A stretch of DNA of 64,000 nucleotides from Streptococcus azizii (lineage in GTDB: Bacteria; Bacillota; Bacilli; Lactobacillales; Streptococcaceae): the NCBI RefSeq assembly GCF_001984715.1, contig NZ_MSPR01000014.1, positions 1-64,000 of the forward strand, read 5' to 3'. The notes under the pieces were generated by a model that was not told the DNA's origin, did no database searches, and saw nothing but the letters and a program-made list of their open reading frames with translations. A program made the translations under genes and the position numbers. Shown one piece after another: positions 8,020 to 17,776 of the stretch (its first letter is position 1; the number at the start of each line of letters is the position of its first letter).

Positions 8020-9162
8020 TTATCTTACTTTGCACGTTTTGTGATATATTTTCTTAAAAATTGTTAAAAATTTCTCTATCTGGCTCCTATCATTTTCCAA
8101 GTCTAGACTCAGGCGAATGGCGGTTGTGGCCAGTTGAGGCTGGACTCCCATAGACAAGAGAGTTCCTGCTGGCTTTCCGACCTTGGAAGAGCAAGCCGAG
8201 GTCGTCGAGACGTAGATACCGTAGTCCTCAAAAGCATGGAGCAAGACTTCCCCTCGCACACCTTTGATGCCAAAGGTCAGAATATGGGGGGCAAAGTGGT
8301 CTGTTCCTGAAAAGATACTGACATCTTTATAGGTGGACAGGTTCTGGATGAGTGCCTGTTTCATCTGACCAGTTTTCCTGCTAAAGTCCTCTTGCTGCTC
8401 CATCGCCATACGGAGAGCCTTAGCAGTTGCGGCAATACCTGCTACATTTTCGGTCGTTGAGCGCTTATCCGCTTCTTGACCGCCACCTGCTAGTAGCGAG
8501 GTAATCTTCTTTCCGTTTTTGATGTAGGCAAAGCCGACACCGCGAACTCCATGAAACTTATGGCTGGAAAAGGTCGCAAAATCAACACGATCTGTCAGAT
8601 AGTCAGCTGTAGGGATTTTAGCCAGTGCCTGAACTCCGTCCACGTGAAAAGAGATGGTCGGTCTGTCTTTTAGCAGGTCGGAAATAGCTTGGATGGGCTG
8701 AATCGATCCAATCTCATTATTGACGGCCATAACAGATACCAAAATAGTATCCGGACGCAGTAAGGCAGCTAGTTTTGTCACATTGACGAAGCCGTACTGA
8801 TCAACTGGGGCAAGATCGACCTCAAATCCTTGTGTCGCCAGCCAGAGTGCTGCCTCCTTAACTGCGGGATGTTCCATCTCTGACACAATGATGTGCTTGC
8901 CAAATGGCGCCTTTTCAAAGGCAACCCCCTTGATAACCCAGTTATCCCCTTCTGTCCCACCAGAGGTAAAAAAAATCTCCTGTGGCGCAACTCCTAATAA
9001 GTCTGCAATTTGCTGTCTGGAAGCCTGCAAGACTCTGTTTGCTTGACTGCCAAGACCATGCAGGCTGGAGGGATTCCCCCACATTTTGCTGGCGACTTCT
9101 GCATAGGTTGCTAGCACCTCTGGATAGGGTCGAGTCGTTGCTGCGTTGTCGAAATAAATCAT
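8020..9162 (-). CDS. Cysteine desulfurase (NifS/IscS family, ThiI partner)
   Basis: The product is 380 aa from ATG 9162 with the SD GAGGAG; a longer in-frame start at 9210 lacks such a site. The enzyme removes sulfur from cysteine with PLP. Landmarks are YFDNAATTRPYPEV at the start, TSGGTEGDNWVIKG, the PLP lysine in SSHKFHGVRGVG, and the catalytic cysteine in TTSACSSKVGKPAG. The short Cys-loop fits group II-like, housekeeping Firmicute desulfurases paired with thiI. It is first in the operon with the broken GT2 gene and thiI. Confidence 0.92.
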   Translation of the reverse strand: MIYFDNAATTRPYPEVLATYAEVASKMWGNPSSLHGLGSQANRVLQASRQQIADLLGVAPQEIFFTSGGTEGDNWVIKGVAFEKAPFGKHIIVSEMEHPAVKEAALWLATQGFEVDLAPVDQYGFVNVTKLAALLRPDTILVSVMAVNNEIGSIQPIQAISDLLKDRPTISFHVDGVQALAKIPTADYLTDRVDFATFSSHKFHGVRGVGFAYIKNGKKITSLLAGGGQEADKRSTTENVAGIAATAKALRMAMEQQEDFSRKTGQMKQALIQNLSTYKDVSIFSGTDHFAPHILTFGIKGVRGEVLLHAFEDYGIYVSTTSACSSKVGKPAGTLLSMGVQPQLATTAIRLSLDLENDRSQIEKFLTIFKKIYHKTCKVR

Positions 9163-9540
9163 ATGTACTCCTCTTTTTCTATCTGTCAACTTCACACCTG
9201 ATGGCGACAATACACCTGGCTGAGTGAAAAGCTCCCGTCTAGCCTTTCAGACTGTTCTCTGCAAACAGGATGGAACGATTGGGAAAAGTCGGGAATCTTC
9301 TGGTAGGTCTAGTGAAAGAGGATAGCCTTGCTAGCCCGTATTTCCGTCGTTACCTTTCACAATTTTCCATTTATAGTCATTTAGTTTATCTTTTATTACT
9401 TCGTTAACTCGCTTTGCCGTACTCCAGTACAGCCTTCAGCTCGTTGCCTAGTACTAAAAGCAAACTAAAAGACTGTAAAATCTTGATGTTCATAAGGCAC
9501 AGACCTGACAGATAAAAACTCTGTGGTGATAGAACTTCTG
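9163..9540. other. Intergenic region with repeat-family fragment
   Basis: No gene is recognised. The segment at about 9404-9480 (CTCGCTTTGCCGTACT and CTAAAAGCAAACTAAAAGAC) recurs at about 63110-63350 and, inverted, at 44601-44650. It is therefore one module of the intergenic repeat family. Confidence 0.6.
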
Positions 9541-10569
9541 TTACAACATCTGCGCTAGAGCATTGACATCGGCTTGACTGGTAGACCAACTGGTTGCCAA
9601 TCGGATAATGGTATAGGTATCATCGTATTTCTCCCAGAAGCCATAGCAGACACCAGACTGCTCTAACTTTTCTAATTCAGCATCTGTCACCAGTAAAAAT
9701 TGCTGATTCGTAGGGGATTTGAGATAAAAGCGATAGCCTTTTTCTTCCAGCAGTGCGACCAACTGTTCTGCCATGCTAATCGCATGCTGTCCTAATTGTA
9801 GGTAGAGATCGTCTGTAAAGAGACGGTCAAACTGGACTCCTGTCAAACGTCCCTTGGCTAAGAGAGCCCCGTGCTGTTTCACAAGAGTCGTAAAATGCTT
9901 GGGCTGATTCCCCTTGGTAAAAACAACAGCCTCTCCCATGAGCGCCCCCATCTTGGTTCCACCGATGTAAAAGACATCCGTCAGGTCTGCAATCGCTGGC
10001 AAATCAAGGTCGGTCGAGCGAGCTGCTAGGGCATAGCCCAGACGCGCCCCGTCTAAGAAGAGGGGAATGTGGTAGTCCCTGCACACCTTGGATAAGTCAG
10101 ATAACTCCTGTTTGCTATAGAGCGTCCCGTATTCTGTAGGGTGTGAGACATAGACCATTCCTGGAAAGACCATATGCTCATGGTTAGCATCTGCATAGAA
10201 AGCCTCCAAGAACTGACGGACAGCATATGCCTCTATCTTACCATCCTTGTGGGGCAGGCTCAAGACCTTATGGCCTGTATACTCAATCGCCCCTGCTTCG
10301 TGTATAGCAATGTGACCTGTATCCGCTGCAATCACTCCCTCGTAGGAAGCAAGCAGGGAGGCAATCACCACTTGATTGGTCTGGGTGCCACCTGTCAAAA
10401 AGCTGATCTGGGCCTGGGGACAATTAGTAGCTATGCGAATTTTCTCAGCGGCACGCTGACTATACTCATCTGCACCATAGCCTGCTAAGCCCTCATCATT
10501 GGTCGCAAGGAGGGCATCCAGTATCGCTTTATGCGCCCCTTTGTTGTAGTCATTTTCAAAATGTAGCAT
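9541..10569 (-). CDS. Low-specificity L-threonine aldolase
   Basis: The product is 342 aa in the beta-eliminating lyase/fold-type I PLP family. It cleaves threonine or allo-threonine to glycine and acetaldehyde. MLHFENDYNKGAHKAILDAL is the typical start. GGTQTNQVVIASLL lies near residues 60-73, the aspartate that contacts PLP is in LFLDGARLGYAL, and the Schiff-base lysine is in FYIGGTKMGALMGE. The start ATG 10569 has the SD AGGAG. It is a single gene downstream of the tRNA-Arg terminator. Confidence 0.9.
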   Translation of the reverse strand: MLHFENDYNKGAHKAILDALLATNDEGLAGYGADEYSQRAAEKIRIATNCPQAQISFLTGGTQTNQVVIASLLASYEGVIAADTGHIAIHEAGAIEYTGHKVLSLPHKDGKIEAYAVRQFLEAFYADANHEHMVFPGMVYVSHPTEYGTLYSKQELSDLSKVCRDYHIPLFLDGARLGYALAARSTDLDLPAIADLTDVFYIGGTKMGALMGEAVVFTKGNQPKHFTTLVKQHGALLAKGRLTGVQFDRLFTDDLYLQLGQHAISMAEQLVALLEEKGYRFYLKSPTNQQFLLVTDAELEKLEQSGVCYGFWEKYDDTYTIIRLATSWSTSQADVNALAQML

Positions 10570-10593
10570 GGTACTCCTGACCTTTCATAAACT

Positions 10594-10620
10594 AAAAAGC
10601 CTTGGTTTCAAGGCTTTTTA
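10594..10620 (-). terminator. Terminator after tRNA-Arg
   Basis: AAAAAGCCTTG and CAAGGCTTTTT make a near-perfect stem with a short loop and T run, 10 bp past the tRNA 3' end. Confidence 0.85.
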
Positions 10621-10630
10621 TACTAGACAA

Positions 10631-10702
10631 TCCGTCCTGAGGGAATCGAACCCCCATCTCAAGAACCGGAATCTTACGTGATATCCATTACACTAAGGAC
10701 GG
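10631..10702 (-). tRNA. tRNA-Arg (anticodon CCG)
   Basis: A 72-nt cloverleaf. The acceptor CCGTCCT pairs with AGGACGG, followed by discriminator A. The anticodon loop TTCCGGT gives CCG, reading CGG. The T arm contains GGTTCGATTCC. CCA is not encoded. It lies 34 bp after rpsA and probably shares its transcript. Confidence 0.93.
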
Positions 10703-10736
10703 CAAGAGAAAGACTTGCACAGGGCAAGTCAAGTGA

Positions 10737-11942
10737 TTACAATTCAATGTCACCGAAAAGGTCAGCCATTGAGAATCCAGTTTGCGTTTCTGGAAGTTCA
10801 AAATCACGTTTTTCTTGACGTTTTGGACGACGTGGACGTGATTCACGTCTCTCAGCTCTCTCTTCACCTTCAGCTTGTGCTGGACGCTCTTCTAAGGCTT
10901 TGATAGAAAGAGATACACGTTCATCTGCAGCATTCACCTCAAGAACTTTAACCGTTACATCTTGACCAACTGTTAGAGCATCTTTAGGATTTTCAACACG
11001 TTTGTGTGAAATTTGTGAGATGTGGACAAGTCCATCAATACCTGGCAATACTTCGACGAATGCACCGAAGTCTGTCAAACGTTTTACCTTACCTTCGATC
11101 ACATCACCAGCCGCTAGCTTTTGCTCAACGCCATCCCAAGGTCCAGGTGTTGTCGCCTTCAATGAAAGGGATACACGACCTTCTTCTTCGTCAATGGCAA
11201 GAACTTTTACCTCAACTTCTTCGCCCACTGACACAGCCGCTTTAGGGGATACGTTACGCTCATGTGACAATTCAGTCAAGTGAACAAGTCCGTCTACACC
11301 ACCAAGATCGATGAAGGCACCGAAACTTGTAATACGAGCGACTTTACCAGTGACATTCTCACCGACTGTCAGCTTGCTAAATACTTCTTGACGAGCTGCT
11401 ACTGCTGCTGCTTCTACCACATCACGACGTGACAAGATGAAGCGGTTATCTGCTGGAGCAACTTCCTTGATTTTTGCTTCAAACTCTTGCCCTACGAAAC
11501 GTTCTGTGTTACGAGTAAAGCGCGTATCAATCATGGAAGCTGGGATAAATCCACGTAGCCCTTCAAATTCAACGGAAAGTCCACCTTTTACTGCGCGGGT
11601 CGCCTTAACAGTAACCACTTCACCTTCACGTCCAACAAGTTTGTCCCATGCCTTGCGTGCTTCTAAACGTTTTTTAGATACAAGATAAGTAACAGTGTCT
11701 GTATCTTTACCAACTACTTGGCGAAGTACAAGCAATTCAAGCGTTTCACCAACTGTAACAAGTTCGTTGATGTCAGCTTCGCGGTCGTTTGTCAACTCAC
11801 GAAGAGTTAGGACACCCTCAACACCTGTTCCAGCAATCGCTACATTCGCTTGACCAGCATCAACTGTCAATACTTCTGCAGTTACCACATCACCAGGTGC
11901 AACTTCACTTACACTGTTCAACAAATCTTCAAATTCGTTCAT
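10737..11942 (-). CDS. rpsA: 30S ribosomal protein S1
   Basis: The product is 401 aa from ATG 11942 with the SD GGAGG; the track extension upstream adds 8 non-homologous residues. It contains four S1 (OB-fold) repeats, fewer than the six of E. coli S1, as usual in Firmicutes. Repeats 3 and 4 carry the clear [19 protein letters not shown] and [18 protein letters not shown] cores. The C-terminal tail is rich in Arg and Glu ([20 protein letters not shown]). It binds mRNA and helps initiation, though it is less critical where strong SD sequences are used. Confidence 0.95.
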   Translation of the reverse strand: MNEFEDLLNSVSEVAPGDVVTAEVLTVDAGQANVAIAGTGVEGVLTLRELTNDREADINELVTVGETLELLVLRQVVGKDTDTVTYLVSKKRLEARKAWDKLVGREGEVVTVKATRAVKGGLSVEFEGLRGFIPASMIDTRFTRNTERFVGQEFEAKIKEVAPADNRFILSRRDVVEAAAVAARQEVFSKLTVGENVTGKVARITSFGAFIDLGGVDGLVHLTELSHERNVSPKAAVSVGEEVEVKVLAIDEEEGRVSLSLKATTPGPWDGVEQKLAAGDVIEGKVKRLTDFGAFVEVLPGIDGLVHISQISHKRVENPKDALTVGQDVTVKVLEVNAADERVSLSIKALEERPAQAEGEERAERRESRPRRPKRQEKRDFELPETQTGFSMADLFGDIEL

Positions 11943-12065
11943 TATAAAAAAACCTCCGACAATCAAGTCTCTCGACTCAACATAAAATATATTTTAATTA
12001 AGGCACACGCAAGGACTAACAAAAGAGCAGCTTTGACGAATTAGGAAGCCTTCCTAATACCTTGA

Positions 12066-12137
12066 CTGGGGTAGCTGGATTCGAACCAACGCATGAGGGA
12101 GTCAAAGTCCCTTGCCTTACCGCTTGGCTATACCCCA
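12066..12137 (-). tRNA. tRNA-Gln (anticodon TTG)
   Basis: A 72-nt cloverleaf: acceptor TGGGGTA pairs with TACCCCA, discriminator G. The anticodon loop ACTTTGACT contains TTG. The T arm has GGTTCGAATCC. It is on the minus strand upstream of rpsA. Confidence 0.95.
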
Positions 12138-12278
12138 AAGTGATTTTGCTCTAAGATATTTTAGAAATGAACTCGGGCTAAACGCGGTGTAAAAAAGATA
12201 AATTGCCTAGCAAACCAGGATTTGCTGTCAATTTCCTATTTTTACTTTGCGTTTTAAACGTCCTTTGTATCCTAGGCA

Positions 12279-12359
12279 TGGAGAGAGAGGGATTCGAACC
12301 CCCGAACCCGAAGGAGCGGATTTACAGTCCGCCGCGTTTAGCCTCTTCGCTATCTCTCC
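12279..12359 (-). tRNA. tRNA-Tyr (anticodon GTA)
   Basis: An 81-nt tRNA with a long variable arm. The acceptor GGAGAGA pairs with TCTCTCC, discriminator A. The anticodon loop CTGTAAA contains GTA. The T arm has GGTTCGAATCC. Confidence 0.95.
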
Positions 12360-12410
12360 TCAGCACTAACAGTCACTATTCTAGCATAAAATAGTGACTA
12401 TTACAAGAGG

Positions 12411-12644
12411 TTAGTGGTGCAAATTGTAATTTTCAATAACATTTCCGACAGCTTTTTCTAACTTTTTATAAAAACTCTCTGTATTTCCGTTTTTTACAAC
12501 GGCAAAATGATGATCGGCTAGCTCTGCAATCTCACCGATGACTTTTTTTCCAATCGTTAATGTATAGCCTGGAAAGTCCTCTCCATTTACTTGCACACTA
12601 CTTTCTTCTAGTTGAATTTCAATTTTTTTCTCTTTTTTACTCAT
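12411..12644 (-). CDS. DUF2969 family small protein
   Basis: The product is 77 aa from ATG 12644 behind an SD-like GAGGTCAG. Lys/Glu-rich start (MSKKEKKIEIQLEE), then ETWP-free beta-rich core (GYTLTIGKKVIGEIAEL) and a helical C-terminus (SFYKKLEKAVGNVIENY). It matches the lactic-acid-bacterial DUF2969 family as I recall it; the function is unknown. It follows ilvE with a 57-bp gap and may share its transcript. Confidence 0.7.
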   Translation of the reverse strand: MSKKEKKIEIQLEESSVQVNGEDFPGYTLTIGKKVIGEIAELADHHFAVVKNGNTESFYKKLEKAVGNVIENYNLHH

Positions 12645-12701
12645 ATCTGACCTCACTTTTTTCATTTTACACGAAAAGAATAGAGCTTGCAAGTGCAAGC
12701 C

Positions 12702-13730
12702 CTAGTTTTCATCTACTTTTACAATCCAGCCCGCTGGAGCTTCAATATCGCCAAATTGAATCCCTGTTAATTCGTCATACAATCTACGTGTGACCGGTCC
12801 AACTTCTGTCTCACTGTAAAACACATGGAAGTCATCCGCATGCTGCACACCACCGATCGGGGAGATGACAGCCGCCGTACCACAGGCTCCTGCTTCCACA
12901 AATTCTGATAGCTCATCCACAAAGACCTCCCGCTCAATCGCTTTCATCCCCAAGCGGTGTTCTGCTAGATAGAGCAAGGAATACTTGGTAATGGACGGCA
13001 AAATGGAGGGACTGATGGGGGTGACAAATTCATTGTTTTTCGTAATTCCAAAGAAATTGGCAGACCCGACTTCTTCAATCTTGGTATGGGTCGCTGGATC
13101 CAGGTAAATCACGTCAGAAAAGCCTCTTTCCTTCGCATATTGGCCTGGTAAGAGTGAGGCAGCGTAATTTCCACCAACCTTGGCTGCACCTGTACCATGT
13201 GGGGCTGCTCGGTCATACTGATCTTGGATGAGGAAGTTGGTCGGAGCAAGCCCACCCTTGAAATAATTCCCAACTGGCATGGCAAAGACTGTAAAGATAT
13301 AGTCCTCTGCTGGCTTGACCCCGATAACATCGCCAATTCCAATCAGGAGCGGACGCAGATAAAGAGTGCCCCCCGTTCCGTAAGGTGGGACATAGTCACT
13401 GTTGGCACTGGCGACTGCCTTGCAGGCTTCAATAAACATCTCTGTCGGTACTTGGGGCATCAAGAGGCGCTCAGCAGTCCGTTGTAGGCGCTCGGCATTT
13501 TGGTCAGGGCGAAAGAGTTGGATAGAACCATCCTTTGCTCGATAGGCCTTTAAGCCCTCAAAGGCTTGCTGTCCATAGTGGAGGGCTGGTGAGGATTCAG
13601 ACAGATGTAGAGTGGCATCTTCTGTCAAAATCCCCTCCGTCCATCTGCCGTCTGTATAAGTGGCTACGTAGCGATAGGGCAATTTCATATAGGAAAAACC
13701 AAGGTTTTCCCAGTCAAGTGATAGGGTCAT
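12702..13730 (-). CDS. ilvE: Branched-chain amino acid aminotransferase
   Basis: The product is 342 aa from ATG 13730 with the SD GGAG; the 19-residue upstream extension is discarded. It is a fold-type IV PLP enzyme that interconverts Leu, Ile and Val with their keto acids. Visible landmarks are ALHYGQQAFEGLKAYR, LRPLLIGIGD, the PLP lysine in GAAKVGGNYAASL, and EVGSANFFG with EAGACGTAAV toward the end, where the cofactor phosphate binds. It stands downstream of parC on the same strand, with the parC terminator between. Confidence 0.95.
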   Translation of the reverse strand: MTLSLDWENLGFSYMKLPYRYVATYTDGRWTEGILTEDATLHLSESSPALHYGQQAFEGLKAYRAKDGSIQLFRPDQNAERLQRTAERLLMPQVPTEMFIEACKAVASANSDYVPPYGTGGTLYLRPLLIGIGDVIGVKPAEDYIFTVFAMPVGNYFKGGLAPTNFLIQDQYDRAAPHGTGAAKVGGNYAASLLPGQYAKERGFSDVIYLDPATHTKIEEVGSANFFGITKNNEFVTPISPSILPSITKYSLLYLAEHRLGMKAIEREVFVDELSEFVEAGACGTAAVISPIGGVQHADDFHVFYSETEVGPVTRRLYDELTGIQFGDIEAPAGWIVKVDEN

Positions 13731-13814
13731 ATCTGTATCTCCAACTATATTTTTTACTATTCTACTACTTTTAAGAATGATTTTCAATTAAAAATTCAGA
13801 AAATTTTGTGAATA

Positions 13815-13845
13815 GTAAGAAAACCCGCCCTTGCGAGTTCTCTTT
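13815..13845 (-). terminator. Terminator after parC
   Basis: On the minus strand AACTCGC and GCGGGTT form a 7-bp stem with one wobble, flanked by AGAAAA and TTTTCT. It lies just after the parC stop. Confidence 0.6.
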
Positions 13846-13846
13846 T

Positions 13847-16297
13847 CTATTTCAACCAAGCAGCTGCTACTTCCTCATCTGAAATCGTATCGGAGATGAA
13901 GCTGCCATTGCTGGTGCGTTCTGATAGAGAAAGGTCTGCTAGGTTGACCTCATATCGTTGCCCCGTCGTCGAAACAACCTGCAATATCTGAGTTTCATCA
14001 AGGCTATCTCCTTGGTGGAACAAATCAAGATTAGCCCCTTCTCCCTGGACCATTCCTGCGAGAAAGACGCGATGGGGTTTGGCCTTTAATTCGCGTAACA
14101 CCTGCAGGCCTCTGTTGGCGCGGCTACTTGCTGGAATATCAGCGACGGCTACTTTTTTCAAGGCTCCACGCTGGGTCAAGAGATAGAAGGCACTACCGGA
14201 CACCAGAAAGACCGCAGCTACCCTATCGTCCCCTTTTAGGTTGATAGCCTTCACACCAGCTGCCTTGGCACCAACGAGAGGGACTTCCTCACTATGGAAG
14301 CGAAGGGCATAGCCAGTCTTTGTCACCACCATGACATCTTCTAGCTGGACGGGGGCGACAAAGACCACTTGATCCTCGTCATTTTTTAATTTAGCAAACT
14401 TGAGTGATTTGGACTTATAGGTCCGCCAAGGGCTGAACTCCTTACGCTCCACACGCTTGATTTGCCCCATTTTGGTTGCAGCTAGGTAGACACCTGTGTC
14501 GATATTTTCTACCAACTCCGCATAGATAACCTCTTCTCTCACCTCAAAGTTTGAAATGGTCTGACTGAGATGCTCCCCAATCTCCTTCCACTTGATGTCC
14601 GACAGTTCATGGACAGGTCGATAAATGACATTTCCGAGATTTGTGAACAGTAAGAGCTGTTGGGTAGTCTTAGCAGGACTCATAAAAATCAAGCGATCAT
14701 CATCCCGCTTGCCGATTTCTTCCGCCGTTGAAGCCGCAAAGGAGCGGGGACTGGTACGCTTGATATAGCCTGCCTTGGTAATGCTGACATAGGTCTCTTC
14801 TTCAACTACGAGACTCGCCGTATCAATTTCAATGGTTTTGGCTATATCTTGCAATTCGCTAAGGCGTGGTGTCCCAAATTTCTTTTTGACCTCTCGGAGT
14901 TCTTTTTTCATGAGATTATACATGGTTCGCTCATCGCCGATAATCGCTGCTAGATAGGCAATCTGCTCACGCAAGTCGGCCTCTTCTTCCTCAAGGACTA
15001 CGACGTCCGTATTGGTCAGACGGTAGAGTTGCAGGGTAACGATGGCTTCTGCCTGCTCCTCGGTAAAGTCATAGCTGACCTTGAGATTTTCCTTGGCATC
15101 TGCCTTATTGTCACTGGCACGAATCAGGGCAATGACCTCATCTAAGATTGAAATAACACGGATCAAGCCTTCCACAATATGGAGGCGTTTTTCCGCCTTC
15201 TCCTTGTCAAAACGAGAGCGGGCTAAGATGACATCTTTTCTGTGGGCAATGTAGCTGGTCAAAATCGGTACCAGACCAACCTGACGTGGTGTGAAGTGAT
15301 CGATGGCTACCATGTTGAAATTATAATTGACCTGCAAGTCGGTGTATTTAAACAGGTAATTCAAAATCAAGTCACGGTTGGCATCTTTTTTCAGCTCAAT
15401 GGCAATGCGTAGCCCTGTCCTGTCCGACTCGTCACGGACTTCAGCAATCCCTGCCACCTTGTTATGAACCCGCACATCGTCAATCTTTTTAACGAGGACA
15501 GACTTGTTGATTTCATAGGGAATTTCTGTGACAACGATTTGCTCTTTGCCACCTTTTAGTTGTTCGATTTCAGTTTTAGAGCGTACAACGACACGCCCTT
15601 TCCCTGTCTCGTAAGCCTTTTTAATTTCATCGCGCCCCTGGATAATCGCACCTGTCGGGAAGTCTGGTCCCGGCAAGAATTCCATGAGTTTATCCACCTT
15701 GGCTGCTGGATGGTCAATCATGTAGATGACCGCATCGATGACCTCTGAGAGGTTATGAGGAGGAATATCTGTAGCATAGCCTGCTGAAATCCCTGTTGCC
15801 CCATTGACCAAGAGATTGGGAAAGGCTGCGGGCAAGACTGTCGGCTCTTTTTCCGTATCATCAAAATTCCAAGCAAAAGGCACGGTCTTTTTCTCGATGT
15901 CCTCTAGCAGGAAGCCTGCCATTTCAGACAAGCGAGCTTCTGTATACCGCATAGCGGCAGGGGGATCACCGTCCATGGAACCGTTGTTCCCGTGCATTTC
16001 CACTAGAATCTCACGATTTTTCCAGTCCTGACTCATGCGGACCATGGCATCATATATGGACGAATCACCGTGCGGATGGAAATTTCCCATGATATTTCCG
16101 ACGGACTTGGCTGACTTTCGATAGGCCTTATCGAAGGTATTGCCGTCCTTATTCATAGAATAAAGAATCCGACGTTGCACAGGCTTCAAACCATCCCGAA
16201 TGTCTGGCAAGGCCCGCTCTTGAATGATGTATTTGGAATAGCGACCAAAGCGCTCTCCCATGATGTCCTCGAGGGACATGTTTTGAATATTTGACAT
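13847..16297 (-). CDS. parC: DNA topoisomerase IV subunit A
   Basis: The product is 816 aa, about the usual streptococcal ParC length. It is the DNA-cleaving subunit that decatenates daughter chromosomes with ParE. The catalytic tyrosine is in AAMRYTEARLSE (about residue 118). The quinolone-resistance region HPHGDSSIYDAM has Ser79 and Asp83, the wild-type residues, so no classical ParC resistance change is visible. The C-terminal beta-pinwheel (about residues 500-800) wraps DNA. parE is about 2 kb upstream on the same strand, with three extra genes between them. Confidence 0.97.
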   Translation of the reverse strand: MSNIQNMSLEDIMGERFGRYSKYIIQERALPDIRDGLKPVQRRILYSMNKDGNTFDKAYRKSAKSVGNIMGNFHPHGDSSIYDAMVRMSQDWKNREILVEMHGNNGSMDGDPPAAMRYTEARLSEMAGFLLEDIEKKTVPFAWNFDDTEKEPTVLPAAFPNLLVNGATGISAGYATDIPPHNLSEVIDAVIYMIDHPAAKVDKLMEFLPGPDFPTGAIIQGRDEIKKAYETGKGRVVVRSKTEIEQLKGGKEQIVVTEIPYEINKSVLVKKIDDVRVHNKVAGIAEVRDESDRTGLRIAIELKKDANRDLILNYLFKYTDLQVNYNFNMVAIDHFTPRQVGLVPILTSYIAHRKDVILARSRFDKEKAEKRLHIVEGLIRVISILDEVIALIRASDNKADAKENLKVSYDFTEEQAEAIVTLQLYRLTNTDVVVLEEEEADLREQIAYLAAIIGDERTMYNLMKKELREVKKKFGTPRLSELQDIAKTIEIDTASLVVEEETYVSITKAGYIKRTSPRSFAASTAEEIGKRDDDRLIFMSPAKTTQQLLLFTNLGNVIYRPVHELSDIKWKEIGEHLSQTISNFEVREEVIYAELVENIDTGVYLAATKMGQIKRVERKEFSPWRTYKSKSLKFAKLKNDEDQVVFVAPVQLEDVMVVTKTGYALRFHSEEVPLVGAKAAGVKAINLKGDDRVAAVFLVSGSAFYLLTQRGALKKVAVADIPASSRANRGLQVLRELKAKPHRVFLAGMVQGEGANLDLFHQGDSLDETQILQVVSTTGQRYEVNLADLSLSERTSNGSFISDTISDEEVAAAWLK

Positions 16298-16649
16298 AAA
16301 TTAAGATACAAAGGGACGATTCGGCTCGCCGAAAAATTCCGTAGGAAAATCGAAAATCGACCGACGATGAAAAACATCTAGGGAGATTTCTCTTTTTCAC
16401 TAGGAATTTAGTCCCGTGTTCAGTTAGGCAGGCTAGCTGAACATTCCTTTCTTTGTTTCTTGGCAAAAAGTGATTATTTCTTTTTTTGATAATCGCCTTA
16501 GGTAGTGGGAACAAAAGCGAACCTCCTGCGGAGTTCCATTCCTAAGTTGGAAGCCTTCTGGCCTCCAACTTCCCTAAAGCTCATCATTTTATTAGTAGCT
16601 TCGGCTTCAATTATAGGGAAATTAGCCGTGCTAATCTCCTATCCCTTTT
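16298..16649. other. Intergenic region with degenerate repeat modules
   Basis: About 350 bp with no recognisable gene. AAGATACAAAGGG and a GCCGAAAAATTCCGTAGG segment near 16303-16345 resemble the start of the mosaic intergenic repeat. Several local inverted repeats follow, including GTTGGAAGCC with GGCCTCCAAC near 16549-16570. The open frames here are antisense or out of frame and lack homology that I can see. Confidence 0.5.
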
Positions 16650-17210
16650 TTATTCCACAAACTTCCTTTTATACTTGACATGGCTAGCAATATTGGCTTC
16701 TACATCTTTCTCGTCCCACAGTTGCAATTCCCATGGGTAGTAAAAGTTACTCTTGTTTTTAAAATAAACATGAATACCGATATAGCCGTCCTTATCTCGC
16801 AGATACCAATTTTTCAGACCATATTTTTTCTGCCAGTCATCCAGACACTCCATGACCTCCGCAATCTCTTCAGAAGTCAGAATCATACGAGCACCGAAAA
16901 TATCATTTAGAATGGAATTGACAGGATAGCCCTCACTCCTTGCCTTAAATCGCCCTATCTTATCCAAAATCGACTCCGATGTTTTGACACGATAAAAATA
17001 GGCAATATCCTTGACATTCGCTCGCATTAAATAGTCATTGATTGCTTCGTGTAAGTTGAGCCGATAAGCCAGTATCGGCTGGGTAGGCACCTTGGCAAAG
17101 GTATGCTTGAGATTGACCTTTTCAACCTTTCCTGTTTCAAAATAATCTTTTGAATACTCCAAATGAATACGGTTAACCTCACTTATTAGTCGTTCAACTT
17201 TCTCTAACAT
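16650..17210 (-). CDS. RelA/SpoT-like nucleotidyltransferase domain protein
   Basis: The product is 186 aa from ATG 17210 (a GTG lies one codon upstream), with the SD GAGGAG. Motifs follow the RelA/SpoT synthetase order: a basic segment KIGRFKARSEGYPVNSIL, the DIFGARMIL core (about residues 102-110), GYIGIHVYFK, then WELQLWDEKDVEANIASHVK, whose Glu-Leu-Gln matches the family's catalytic E-x-Q. It lacks hydrolase, TGS and ACT domains. It could be a small alarmone synthetase or another pyrophosphotransferase, and some relatives are toxins that modify tRNA. Activity is uncertain. It lies between the DUF1232 gene and parC. Confidence 0.7.
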   Translation of the reverse strand: MLEKVERLISEVNRIHLEYSKDYFETGKVEKVNLKHTFAKVPTQPILAYRLNLHEAINDYLMRANVKDIAYFYRVKTSESILDKIGRFKARSEGYPVNSILNDIFGARMILTSEEIAEVMECLDDWQKKYGLKNWYLRDKDGYIGIHVYFKNKSNFYYPWELQLWDEKDVEANIASHVKYKRKFVE

Positions 17211-17237
17211 CACTTTCTCCTCTTGAAAATAGCTGAG

Positions 17238-17744
17238 CTAGTCTTCTAGCTTGTGCTGACTTGCTTGCCAGTCACGGAAGTCGGTTAAGTCTGACTTGAT
17301 GAGTTTGAGGCAGGCAGACAGGACAACTGCATCGTCCAGCAAGCCAGCTCCCAGAAGGAAATCAGGCAGGGCATCAATCGGGCTAAAGAAATAGATCAAA
17401 GCCCCCACCATTGCCAAGAGGGAACCCTTGGGAACTTCACGATAATCACGTCTGATATAGCTTCGGATAAGGGAAATCATCCCTGGTATCACTGCTAGAT
17501 TCTCACCAGCAAAAGGGACTTGTTTCAGCTTGAGTTCGACACCTTGGAGAAATTCCTCCATCCTATCCGAATCAGCTAGAAGCTGAGCCGCCTCTGTTTC
17601 TGTCTTTTTAGACTTCCAAGACTGGAGGGCTAGGGAAAATTTCTCCTTCAAATCCACCTGAGCCAACTGTTTCTTCTGCTTATCCGTCCAATTCTTCGCA
17701 GTCTGTGTCAAACGATTAGGAAGTTTGGGAATGGGTATTGGCAT
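17238..17744 (-). CDS. DUF1232 (YkvA-like) membrane protein
   Basis: The product is 168 aa from ATG 17744 behind GTGAGGTG. The first 100 residues are polar and Lys/Gln-rich. A DUF1232 core follows: a hydrophobic helix in GSLLAMVGALIYFFSPIDAL with the signature SPIDALPDF, then a second hydrophobic helix. Function of the family is unknown. It sits 27 bp upstream of the RelA-like gene and 32 bp downstream of fic, so the three genes are probably one transcript with parE. Confidence 0.8.
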   Translation of the reverse strand: MPIPIPKLPNRLTQTAKNWTDKQKKQLAQVDLKEKFSLALQSWKSKKTETEAAQLLADSDRMEEFLQGVELKLKQVPFAGENLAVIPGMISLIRSYIRRDYREVPKGSLLAMVGALIYFFSPIDALPDFLLGAGLLDDAVVLSACLKLIKSDLTDFRDWQASQHKLED

Positions 17745-17776
17745 AAAACACCTCACATAGTTTGTTTGTGCTAGAT

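Noticed and set aside
8778-9227. Plus- and minus-strand frames overlapping the cysteine desulfurase gene
   Set aside because: Shadows of the real gene with no recognised domains.
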